From Prolixibacteraceae bacterium (GTDB lineage: Bacteria; Bacteroidota; Bacteroidia; Bacteroidales; Prolixibacteraceae), in the NCBI GenBank assembly GCA_003506435.1, contig DOAQ01000028.1:1-46076 (forward strand): a DNA stretch of 46,076 nucleotides, written 5' to 3'. Of this stretch, positions 1 to 7,314 are shown one piece after another. The notes under the pieces were generated by a model. That model did no database searches, was not told where the DNA came from, and saw nothing but the letters and a program-made list of their open reading frames with translations. Within the stretch, counting starts at the first letter, position 1, and each line of letters opens with the position of its first letter. The position numbers and the translations under genes were made by a program.

Positions 1-660
1 AACAATCGACTTTTGACAACTTCTATATGTGTTTTTGATAATGCAACAACAAAAAAGATTATTTTTTATATGCTTCAAGTCTTATTTGAAGGTAAGCAAC
101 TCAGTATACGGGATATAGTTAGATTAGGCAACATTCATTTATCAGATTTGATTGCAAATAATAAAATCAAAGATATTGATATCAATTTAGATAAAATTGG
201 AGCACCAATATATTCTTTCATTGCATATTACCCTATTTGTATTTCTATTTATATTCTGTCAAAGTTATATGGAAATAGTTCAATCTTTTTGGAGAAATTC
301 AATAAAGCAATTACTATTTCATCTACAGTTACAAATAAATACGAATCTGAAAGTTATGAGTTCGACAGAATTATGCCAGGGTTGATTTTATTTGCTGATT
401 TTGAGAACCATCAATTTAATATTGACGTTGATGTAGATTTGAAAAAGGAGAATCGAAAGACTTATGAGTTTAAAGGAAATACAATCATCAAATATTCCGT
501 TTTTGGATACTCTATCAATAAATTTTATCGAGACGAAAGCCCTATATGTTTTGAAATAAGTATATTAGAGGGCAATACTAAGCTTTCTAAAGCGAGCTTT
601 TTAAAAGTTTTGGCACTATCAACAAGAGTTATTATTGAAAAAGGAGTTATAGCTGTTTGA
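1..660 (+). CDS. Hypothetical protein, 5'-partial
   Basis: The reading frame is open to the first base of the window (codons from base 1 read N-N-R-L-L-T-T-S), so the gene most likely begins upstream; the TTG at 13 is only the first possible start seen here. About 219 residues are visible, ending at a TGA at 658-660. The product is rich in Ile, Asn and Lys and the DNA is clearly more AT-rich than the mutase genes that follow, which suggests an accessory or transferred gene. There is no signal peptide or membrane segment in the visible part and I recognise no family. It converges on the mutase operon across a repeat-rich spacer. Confidence 0.6.
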   Translation, partial: NNRLLTTSICVFDNATTKKIIFYMLQVLFEGKQLSIRDIVRLGNIHLSDLIANNKIKDIDINLDKIGAPIYSFIAYYPICISIYILSKLYGNSSIFLEKFNKAITISSTVTNKYESESYEFDRIMPGLILFADFENHQFNIDVDVDLKKENRKTYEFKGNTIIKYSVFGYSINKFYRDESPICFEISILEGNTKLSKASFLKVLALSTRVIIEKGVIAV

Positions 661-688
661 TTTTTCCATCAGAATAGTATTACCAATC

Positions 689-745
689 GGGTGTCGCGGA
701 TTGCATCCGCGATTAATAAATTGCCGGTTACAAACCGGCGCACCC
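689..745. repeat. Palindromic repeat with two internal hairpins, copy A
   Basis: The outer arms GGGTG (689-693) and CACCC (741-745) pair. Inside are two perfect hairpins, CGCGGAT/ATCCGCG and CCGGTT/AACCGG, each with a 3-base loop, so a transcript or extruded strand would fold as a three-way junction. A second copy at 10508-10563 keeps the outer arms and the two-hairpin plan but has different arm sequences. No coding function is visible. Confidence 0.7.
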
Positions 746-750
746 AATCA

Positions 751-780
751 AAAAGCCGCCCCTTTTCAGGAACGGCTTTC
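751..780 (-). terminator. Rho-independent terminator of the mutase genes
   Basis: Read on the minus strand this is GAAAGCCG, a short loop region, then CGGCTTTTT, i.e. a GC stem followed by a T run. It lies about 100 bases after the mutB stop codon and is the natural end of that transcript. The plus-strand reading has a weaker T run. Confidence 0.7.
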
Positions 781-791
781 GTTATCTTGAG

Positions 792-811
792 ATTCCCGCC
801 TTCGCGGGAAT
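792..811. repeat. Short perfect palindrome ATTCCCGC/GCGGGAAT
   Basis: An 8-base perfect stem around the loop CTTC (ATTCCCGC at 792-799, GCGGGAAT at 804-811). Palindromes of this kind are commonly scattered between bacterial genes. Here it sits between the mutase terminator and the mutB stop, next to another repeat. Confidence 0.6.
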
Positions 812-849
812 GACTTGTTTGTAGTTACTGTCGCAACTTCCTTCGCTTT

Positions 850-879
850 CTCCTCCCCTTGGGGGAGGTTGGGAGGGGC
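850..879. repeat. CCTCCCC..GGGGGAGG..GGGAGGGG intergenic repeat
   Basis: A short inverted repeat, CTCCCC/GGGGAG, with a trailing GGGAGGGG. Similar CTCTCC...GGGAGAGGG ends occur in the repeats at 35758-35906 and 39132-39278, so these may belong to one family of intergenic sequences. It ends a few bases before the mutB stop codon. Confidence 0.55.
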
Positions 880-882
880 TTC

Positions 883-3033
883 TTATTCGTGTGCGGCCAG
901 CAAAATCTCCAAAATCTTCTTACCGGCGGCGGCAACAGAAGTGCCCGGGCCGAAGATGGCAACAGCACCTGCATCGTAAAGGTATTGGTAGTCTTGTGCA
1001 GGAATTACACCGCCTACGATTACCATGATATCTTCGCGTCCCAGCTTTTTCAGTTCTTCGATAACGGCTGGTACCAGCGTTTTATGGCCAGCAGCCAGCG
1101 ATGAAACACCCATTACATGCACGTCGTTTTCAACGGCCTGTTTGGCGGCTTCTTCCGGGGTCTGGAACAACGGTCCCATGTCCACATCGAAACCGAGGTC
1201 GGCATACCCGGTTGCTACTACTTTGGCGCCGCGGTCGTGACCATCCTGTCCCATTTTGGCGATCATGATACGTGGCTGGCGACCTTCCAGTTCGGCAAAT
1301 TTTTTTGCCATATCCTGTGCTTCTTTGAAGGTCGAATCGTTTTTGCTTTCTGATGAATACACGCCTGAAATAGTTCTGATTACTGCTTTATAACGTCCAA
1401 CATGTTTTTCACATGCATCTGAAATTTCACCCAGCGATGCGCGTTTTTTAGCGGCATCAATTGCGAGTTCCAATAAGTTTCCTTTGCCTGTTTCCACGCA
1501 GTTGCTCAATACGGTCAATGCAGCCTGGCATTCTGCCTCGTTGCGTTCGGCGCGAAGCTTTTTCAAGCGTTCGATTTGCGCCAGACGAACAGCGGTATTG
1601 TCCACTTCCAGAATATCGATCGGGTCTTCTTTTTCGAGGCGGTATTTATTCACGCCAACGATGGTTTGAGTTCCCGAGTCGATCCGCCCCTGTGTGCGGG
1701 CTGCTGCTTCTTCGATACGCATTTTCGGAACACCGGTTTCAACCGCTTTCGACATACCTCCCAGTTTTTCCACTTCTTCGATCAGCGCCCATGCTTTGGT
1801 GTACAATTCCCGGGTCAGCGATTCAACGTAGTACGAGCCGGCCCACGGGTCAACCGCGCGGCAAATTTCGGTTTCCTGCTGAATGTAAAGCTGTGTGTTA
1901 CGGGCAATACGTGCCGAGAAATCAGTTGGAAGTGCGATGGCTTCATCAAGTGCGTTGGTATGCAGCGACTGGGTGTGTCCCAGTGCCGATGCCATGGCTT
2001 CGATACAGGTACGGCCAATATTGTTGAACGGATCTTGTTCGGTGAGCGACCAGCCCGAAGTTTGCGAGTGGGTACGCAGCGCCATCGATTTTGGATTTTT
2101 CGGGTTGAACTGTTTTACCAGTTTGGCCCAAATCATACGGGCAGCACGCATCTTGGCAATTTCCATGAAATGGTTCATCCCGATGGCCCAGAAGAACGAC
2201 AAACGAGGTGCAAACGCGTCGATGTCGATCCCGGCTTTGATACCGGTGCGAAGATATTCCAACCCGTCGGCCAGGGTGTAGGCCATTTCGATATCGGCAG
2301 TAGCGCCGGCTTCCTGCATGTGGTATCCTGAAATGGAAATCGAGTTGAATTTCGGCATCTTCTGAGAAGTGAACTCGAAAATGTCGGCAATAATTTTCAT
2401 CGAGAATTCCGGCGGATAGATGTATGTGTTGCGCACCATGAATTCTTTCAGAATATCGTTTTGAATGGTTCCGGCCAACTGATCCAACGTGGCGCCCTGT
2501 TCCAGCGCAGTAACGATGTAGAAAGCCAATACCGGGAGCACGGCTCCGTTCATGGTCATAGATACCGACATTTTATCGAGCGGAATCTGGTCGAACAGGA
2601 TTTTCATGTCGAGGATCGAGTCGATGGCCACACCGGCTTTACCAACGTCGCCAATCACACGCGGGTGATCGCTGTCGTAGCCACGGTGTGTTGCCAGGTC
2701 GAATGCCACGGAAAGCCCTTTCTGACCGGCAGCCAGGTTACGGCGGTAGAATGCGTTCGATTCTTCTGCCGTTGAGAAACCTGCATACTGACGCACGGTC
2801 CATGGTTGCATGGCGTACATCACCGAGTAGGGGCCGCGAAGGTAAGGAGCTACACCCGCTGCAAAGTTCAGGTGTTCCATTCCTTCGAGGTCGTCTTTAC
2901 TGTAAACCGGCTTCACCGGAATCTGTTCCGGGGTCACCCAGTTCTTTTCAATCTTGTTTTGTGCAGACCAATCAGCCGCTGTCATTGAAGCGTTTGCTGA
3001 TTTGATGTCTATATTCTTAAAATTTGGTTTCAT
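883..3033 (-). CDS. mutB: Methylmalonyl-CoA mutase, large (alpha) subunit
   Basis: Catalytic, cobalamin-binding subunit that interconverts succinyl-CoA and (R)-methylmalonyl-CoA in the succinate-propionate pathway; cytoplasmic. At 716 residues it has the normal family length. The N-terminal TIM-barrel half shows the family signature around PYSVMYAMQPWTVRQYAGFS. The C-terminal B12 domain (from about residue 588) contains the base-off DGHDRG motif, whose His (about residue 599) ligates cobalt. It lies downstream of mutA on the same strand, but the pair is separated by a 116-residue S23-type gene, so both are probably on one transcript that has tolerated an insertion. It starts with MKPNFKNIDIK; the terminator is at 751-780. 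Confidence 0.97.
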   Translation of the reverse strand: MKPNFKNIDIKSANASMTAADWSAQNKIEKNWVTPEQIPVKPVYSKDDLEGMEHLNFAAGVAPYLRGPYSVMYAMQPWTVRQYAGFSTAEESNAFYRRNLAAGQKGLSVAFDLATHRGYDSDHPRVIGDVGKAGVAIDSILDMKILFDQIPLDKMSVSMTMNGAVLPVLAFYIVTALEQGATLDQLAGTIQNDILKEFMVRNTYIYPPEFSMKIIADIFEFTSQKMPKFNSISISGYHMQEAGATADIEMAYTLADGLEYLRTGIKAGIDIDAFAPRLSFFWAIGMNHFMEIAKMRAARMIWAKLVKQFNPKNPKSMALRTHSQTSGWSLTEQDPFNNIGRTCIEAMASALGHTQSLHTNALDEAIALPTDFSARIARNTQLYIQQETEICRAVDPWAGSYYVESLTRELYTKAWALIEEVEKLGGMSKAVETGVPKMRIEEAAARTQGRIDSGTQTIVGVNKYRLEKEDPIDILEVDNTAVRLAQIERLKKLRAERNEAECQAALTVLSNCVETGKGNLLELAIDAAKKRASLGEISDACEKHVGRYKAVIRTISGVYSSESKNDSTFKEAQDMAKKFAELEGRQPRIMIAKMGQDGHDRGAKVVATGYADLGFDVDMGPLFQTPEEAAKQAVENDVHVMGVSSLAAGHKTLVPAVIEELKKLGREDIMVIVGGVIPAQDYQYLYDAGAVAIFGPGTSVAAAGKKILEILLAAHE

Positions 3034-3042
3034 ATACGATAA

Positions 3043-3078
3043 GATTTTAGATGATAGATTTTAGATTTTAGACTAAAC
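3043..3078. repeat. Left flank of the S23 cassette (inverted repeat with 3426-3459)
   Basis: Built from repeats of GATTTTAGA and ending GACTAAAC. Its reverse complement matches, with a few mismatches, the block at 3426-3459 beyond the other end of the S23-type gene. It overlaps the last codons of that gene, so the repeat belongs to the inserted unit rather than to mutA or mutB. Confidence 0.6.
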
Positions 3079-3418
3079 GGTTTTGGAATGACACCATCAT
3101 TCTGATGATTTCATTGATACTGTCAAGAATAGGATTCAATTTTTCCTCAGAAACATATTCGAGATCATTTGAGAGTATTAGCAATGTTTCTAATTCAAAA
3201 AGTGATCCTCGGGCAATATCAAGGAAATGACAAAAATCACGATCAGTTCCGCGGCCAGCGCCTTCTGCGATATTTGCAGGAATAGAAACAGCAGCTCTTC
3301 TGATTTGAGAAGTCAATCCATAAAGCTCTTCCTTAGGAAGTTGTTTCGATATTCTATAAACAGCTTTCACAAGTGCTCTGGCGTTCTGCCAAATTTTTAT
3401 TTCCTTGTAATTATGCAT
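3068..3418 (-). CDS. Four helix bundle protein (S23/23S rRNA intervening-sequence family)
   Basis: A 116-residue protein with the family hallmarks: an N-terminal KIWQNARALVKAVYRISKQLP segment, the central SQIRRAAVSIPANIAEG block (the most conserved part) and DFCHFLDIARGS near residue 85. The family is known from proteins encoded in intervening sequences of 23S rRNA genes and, in Bacteroidota, from many scattered copies; the molecular role is unknown. It lies in the same direction between mutA (55 bases upstream) and mutB (34 bases downstream) and is framed by AT-rich inverted repeats, so I read it as a small mobile cassette inserted in the mutase operon. Confidence 0.93.
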   Translation of the reverse strand: MHNYKEIKIWQNARALVKAVYRISKQLPKEELYGLTSQIRRAAVSIPANIAEGAGRGTDRDFCHFLDIARGSLFELETLLILSNDLEYVSEEKLNPILDSINEIIRMMVSFQNRLV

Positions 3419-3425
3419 CTGTTTG

Positions 3426-3459
3426 GTTTTAGTCTATTATCTAATATCTAAAATCTGAT
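3426..3459. repeat. Right flank of the S23 cassette (inverted repeat with 3043-3078)
   Basis: GTTTTAGTC followed by TATTATCTAATATCTAAAATC, an imperfect inverted match of the block at 3043-3078. Together the two blocks bracket the S23-type gene and mark the likely borders of the inserted unit. Confidence 0.6.
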
Positions 3460-3472
3460 GTCTGTATTGTGT

Positions 3473-5338
3473 TTAAATTTTTAATAGACCTTGGTAGCCT
3501 TTCAATTCTTCCAAGAGGTTACTCTTTACATGGATGAAGTTGGTAATACCTTTCGCTTTGAGATCGTCCATACAAGCAGGAGCTCCGGCTACCACAAAGA
3601 TGGTGTCGCTTTTCAGAATGTCGAAAGCGGCAGGAGCAAGTTCAGTATATTCGTCGTCGGAACTGCAAAGAACCACGATGTCGGCTTTGGCTGCTTTGGC
3701 AGCTTCAATACCTTCGGCAACCGTTGCAAAACCATTGTTGTCGATTACCTCGTAACCGGCTACTGCAAAAAAGTTGCAGGCAAACTGGGCGCGTGCTTTG
3801 CGCATGTTCAGGTTACCAATGGTCAACATATAAGCCATCGGGCGTTTGTTGGTTTTCGAATACACATCGGTTTGGTAACGCAATGCTTCGAAAGCCTGTG
3901 CCCCGCGGTATGGGTTCAATGTTTCGATTTCGGCATCTTCTGCTGTGCGGTCTTTGGCTTCAAAAACCGAAGCATCAATTTCAGAAGAAATCTTTTCAGT
4001 AAAATTCGGGAACTGATTTACACCCAATAGGTTTTCGCGACGGGTTGCAATGTTCATGTCGCGTTTGGCGGCCATCTCTTTTACTTTAGCCTGAATGAAA
4101 CCTTCTTTGGCCGCAGCAATAAAGCCGCCTTTATCCTGAATTTCGAGGAACAGTTTCCATGCTTCTTCAGCAATTGAAACAGTCAATTCTTCAATATAAT
4201 AGGAACCGGCCGAAGGATCGACGATCTTGTCGAGGTGCGATTCTTCTTTCAGCAGCAGTTGCTGGTTGCGTGCAATGCGGTCGGAGAAAGTAGTCGGCGC
4301 TTCATAGATTGCGTTGAACGGCAGCACGGTGATTGATTCCACTCCGCCGAGGGCGGCGCTCATGGCTTCGGTCTGGGAACGCAGCATGTTCACATACGGA
4401 TCGTACAGCGTTTTATTCCAGCTTCCGGTTTCGGCGTGGGCTTCCATCTTACAATTGCAGTCGCAGTTCGGGTTGTATGCTTTCACGATTTGTGCCCACA
4501 ACATACGGGCAGCGCGGAATTTTGCAATTTCCATGAAATAGTTGGCGCTTATTGCAAAGTCGAACTTAATTTTCTTTGTAACCACATCAATGCCCAGTCC
4601 GGCTTCGGTTAATAAACTAAGATATTCAGCTCCCTGGGCCAGTGAGAAGGCCAGTTCCTGAACAATCGACGAACCTGCGTTGCTGTAATTTTTGCCGGTA
4701 ACAGTAACTACTCTGAACTTCTTCAGTTCAACAGTTTCTTCAATCAGTTTTTTGATTTCAGCAATACTGTCGTCAATTAAATTGCCTTTCAGCAGGTAGC
4801 TACCCAGCGGATCGATGTTGGCCGATGCAAAAACAGTTGCTTTGTCCCAGTTGCCTTTTTCGATGAAATCGGCCAGTAACCGGGCAAACTTCAGTTTTTT
4901 GCAGCAACATACGAAGTTTATTTCAACGGCTTCCAGACAAATGCCTTTTAGCAAAGCATTAATGTCGGCAGCGGTAAATTCGTTGCAGCCTTTAAAAACA
5001 AAACCCAACGAGTTGACGCCTTTATTCAGAATATCGAGCGCTTTTTCGTTGGATTCCTTGACATCATTTACGATGATGTTTTGTCGTACCAGCCATTCGT
5101 TACTGATCTTTTTGTTCCCCCGCACAAACGGAAATTCGCCGGGTAAACTGTTGGTGTGATCGAGCTTTTCAAGGTCTTCGGCCCTGTAAAACGGCATCAC
5201 ATTGATTCCTTCGTTGGTTTTCCACACCAATTTCTTGTTGAAATCGGCTCCTTTCAGGTCGGCGGTAATTTTATCCATCCATTCCTGAGTACTCACCGGA
5301 GGAAATTCATTAAAAAGTTGATTATATTTTTCTGCCAT
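3473..5338 (-). CDS. mutA: Methylmalonyl-CoA mutase, small (beta) subunit
   Basis: Non-catalytic partner of MutB in the heterodimeric mutase. About 621 residues, with the same barrel-plus-flavodoxin plan as MutB. The C-terminal domain has GNLNMRKARA where MutB has the DGHDRG cobalamin motif, as expected for a small subunit that does not bind B12. I place the start at the ATG at 5338 (MAEKYNQLFNEFPPV), the usual N terminus of Bacteroidota homologues. A longer reading from a TTG at 5368 would start inside a predicted -7 promoter element and is unlikely. It is the first gene of the mutase transcript. Confidence 0.96.
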   Translation of the reverse strand: MAEKYNQLFNEFPPVSTQEWMDKITADLKGADFNKKLVWKTNEGINVMPFYRAEDLEKLDHTNSLPGEFPFVRGNKKISNEWLVRQNIIVNDVKESNEKALDILNKGVNSLGFVFKGCNEFTAADINALLKGICLEAVEINFVCCCKKLKFARLLADFIEKGNWDKATVFASANIDPLGSYLLKGNLIDDSIAEIKKLIEETVELKKFRVVTVTGKNYSNAGSSIVQELAFSLAQGAEYLSLLTEAGLGIDVVTKKIKFDFAISANYFMEIAKFRAARMLWAQIVKAYNPNCDCNCKMEAHAETGSWNKTLYDPYVNMLRSQTEAMSAALGGVESITVLPFNAIYEAPTTFSDRIARNQQLLLKEESHLDKIVDPSAGSYYIEELTVSIAEEAWKLFLEIQDKGGFIAAAKEGFIQAKVKEMAAKRDMNIATRRENLLGVNQFPNFTEKISSEIDASVFEAKDRTAEDAEIETLNPYRGAQAFEALRYQTDVYSKTNKRPMAYMLTIGNLNMRKARAQFACNFFAVAGYEVIDNNGFATVAEGIEAAKAAKADIVVLCSSDDEYTELAPAAFDILKSDTIFVVAGAPACMDDLKAKGITNFIHVKSNLLEELKGYQGLLKI

Positions 5339-5365
5339 AATGTAACTGTTAAGAAAATCAGGGTG

Positions 5366-5395
5366 CAAAAATACTCTATTTTAATAAAGCAAAAC
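5366..5395 (-). promoter_or_regulatory. Predicted Bacteroidota promoter for mutA
   Basis: On the minus strand there is TATTTTTG (5373-5366), a match to the Bacteroidota -7 consensus TAnnTTTG, with GTTTTG about 16 bases upstream as a weak -33 element (spacing shorter than the usual 19-21). Transcription would start near 5358, giving a leader of about 20 bases before the ATG at 5338. Confidence 0.5.
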
Positions 5396-5605
5396 TGAAA
5401 AAGATCAATTTTTCAGGATAATTAACGGAAGATAAACAAATGTGATTCTCAGGAGATTGAACATGAAAACATGTAGAAAATTGCATATACTGGCCGAATA
5501 AAACGGAATCCGGAAATCCATCAAAAACAGCAAATCCGGATTTCAATAATAAACCGAACATATCGGGAGGTAACCTCCGAAAATAAAAGCGTATGATCCA
5601 GATGT

Positions 5606-6013
5606 TTAGTTAACGACCACCAATTGTTGTTCCTCCGTATGGAAAATACTGTCAGCCGGGAGTATCATCGTTGAAGTGTCGACAATTATCAATTTTAGCT
5701 GGTAGGTGCCAGCGGCCAGCTTACCAAGTTTTATCGTATCGAGTTTTAGTACGCAAGGTTGTTTCATCATACTATTGAAATGCTTGATCAGTTCAATAGT
5801 GAATCCGTCTCTTTTTATATAGGCCAGTTGATTGTATGCGCAATCGCAGGTAATAACCGATATTTCATCGGCTTTTGAAGGTTTTTCAGGTTGAACGGTA
5901 AACTCGTTTTCAGACAATTCCAGAGGCTCACTATTGTCTTCGTTGTTTGAACACGCAAATGCAAAAAACAGCGCAAAGGCGACAAGAAATGATTTGGCAG
6001 ATATTGGTTTCAT
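5606..6013 (-). CDS. Small lipoprotein, unknown function
   Basis: About 135 residues from the ATG at 6013. The N terminus MKPISAKSFLVAFALFFAFAC is a lipoprotein signal peptide with the acylated Cys at residue 21, followed by an acidic linker (SNNEDNSEPLELSE). The rest is a compact beta-rich region with a CDC motif, ending KLIIVDTSTMILPADSIFHTEEQQLVVVN. A longer reading to 6100 would put a hydrophilic stretch before the signal sequence, so the internal ATG is preferred. It is divergent from the BNR-repeat lipoprotein at 6183, and the two may share the spacer as a regulatory region. No known family recognised. Confidence 0.72.
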   Translation of the reverse strand: MKPISAKSFLVAFALFFAFACSNNEDNSEPLELSENEFTVQPEKPSKADEISVITCDCAYNQLAYIKRDGFTIELIKHFNSMMKQPCVLKLDTIKLGKLAAGTYQLKLIIVDTSTMILPADSIFHTEEQQLVVVN

Positions 6014-6182
6014 TTTCAGGTTTTTGTTTCGGACACATATATGACGAACAAAATTTAAATTCGTTGCGCAGGGAAATAAAAATCCATATTGCGCAACCAT
6101 TTTCCGGTACTTCCATCTTTGTTGCTATCCAATGAAAGTTCAAAAACAGTAGAAAACAGGAATAATAATTTAAAAATTGAAC

Positions 6183-7151
6183 ATGAAAACATTACTTATT
6201 TTGATTATCGCACTGGCGGTATTTGCGTGCGATAAAGAGGATGAAGATTTTAATTTCCAATCTGTTTCCGTTTCCACAATAAAGGTTGATACGGATAAGG
6301 CATTTACAGATATATCGTTTGGATCGGGACAGGTAGGATATGCCTGTGGCGAGATGGGGATATTGTTCAAAACCGGCGATGGCGGAGCAACATGGTCGTC
6401 GTTGAAATCCGGGATAACCCCAAGCCTGCATTGTATTGATGCATTTAGCGATAACCAGATATTTACCGCACGAAACGAGTTGTATCGGTCAGGCGATGGC
6501 GGAGCAAACTGGACCACCGCCGGACTTGACGATCAGGGATCGGGCATTTTTGATATCCGGTTTCTGAGTTCGCAAACCGGGTTCATTGCCAAAAATGGAA
6601 TCATGAAAACAACGGATGGCGGAACGACCTGGACACTTGTCTTTGATTCGTCGAAAGACGAGAATTACTATGCAATTGTGTATAATGCAATTGAATTTGT
6701 AAATAACAACATCGGATTTTGCGCCGGTGGGAAAACACACGATGGAGGTTCCGTGGGAACCATCGTGAAAACAAAGGATGGCGGAAATAACTGGGAAAAC
6801 CTGAACATGGATATGAGCCAGATCACGGCATTCCATTTCATGGACGAAAACAACGGGTTTGTGTTCAATTTCGACAAGGAAATGTGGAAAACAACCGATG
6901 GCGGAAAAAACTGGACACTGGTTTCTTCCGATATCCCCGACCGGTATGTTAATTGCTATTTTATTGATTCCAATAAAATTGTACTTAAAACGCCAGAATC
7001 AATTTATCACTCGCTTGATGGCGGGAAAAACTGGATCAAAGACTATGCCGTTCCGGAAGGTGGATATTTAACGGCCATGGAATTTATCAACTCGAAATTA
7101 GGTTTTGCATGTGGTCATAATGGATTGATTGCCAAAATTGAAATCAAGTAA
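6183..7151 (+). CDS. BNR/YCF48-like repeat lipoprotein
   Basis: About 322 residues. The start is the ATG at 6183 (MKTLLILIIALAVFAC); the Cys ends a lipoprotein signal peptide, so the protein is anchored in a membrane, probably outer and periplasm- or surface-facing. At least six Asp-box/BNR-type turns follow: TGDGGATW, SGDGGANW, TTDGGTTW, TKDGGNNW, TTDGGKNW and SLDGGKNW. These form a beta-propeller like the photosystem II assembly factor YCF48/Hcf136 and sialidase propellers. The catalytic residues of a sialidase are not evident, so a binding or assembly role is more likely than hydrolysis. A MITE-like element follows the stop. Confidence 0.82.
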   Translation: MKTLLILIIALAVFACDKEDEDFNFQSVSVSTIKVDTDKAFTDISFGSGQVGYACGEMGILFKTGDGGATWSSLKSGITPSLHCIDAFSDNQIFTARNELYRSGDGGANWTTAGLDDQGSGIFDIRFLSSQTGFIAKNGIMKTTDGGTTWTLVFDSSKDENYYAIVYNAIEFVNNNIGFCAGGKTHDGGSVGTIVKTKDGGNNWENLNMDMSQITAFHFMDENNGFVFNFDKEMWKTTDGGKNWTLVSSDIPDRYVNCYFIDSNKIVLKTPESIYHSLDGGKNWIKDYAVPEGGYLTAMEFINSKLGFACGHNGLIAKIEIK

Positions 7152-7164
7152 ATAAAGCTGATTT

Positions 7165-7311
7165 ATGAAGCTGTCCAAAAAGTTCTAAAATCCGTAATTC
7201 GCGTCACCCTGCCTCGAATTTTCGGGATATTTCAGGGGCTGATTATTAGAAAGATGGGATCCCGAAACGAGTTCGGGATGACTCTATTTCAGACTTTTTG
7301 GACAGCTTCAT
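7165..7311. repeat. MITE-like element with 19-bp perfect terminal inverted repeats
   Basis: ATGAAGCTGTCCAAAAAGT (7165-7183) is repeated perfectly in inverted form at 7293-7311. The 147-bp unit has no open reading frame and contains an inner hairpin TCCCGAA/TTCGGGA. A second copy starts at 46021. It separates two convergent genes and may also act as a terminator for both. Confidence 0.75.
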
Positions 7312-7314
7312 GTG

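Noticed and set aside
5339..5368. Ten extra N-terminal codons for MutA from a TTG at 5368
   Set aside because: The TTG is part of a good -7 promoter match (TATTTTTG), and MAEKYNQLFNEF at 5338 is the expected N terminus.
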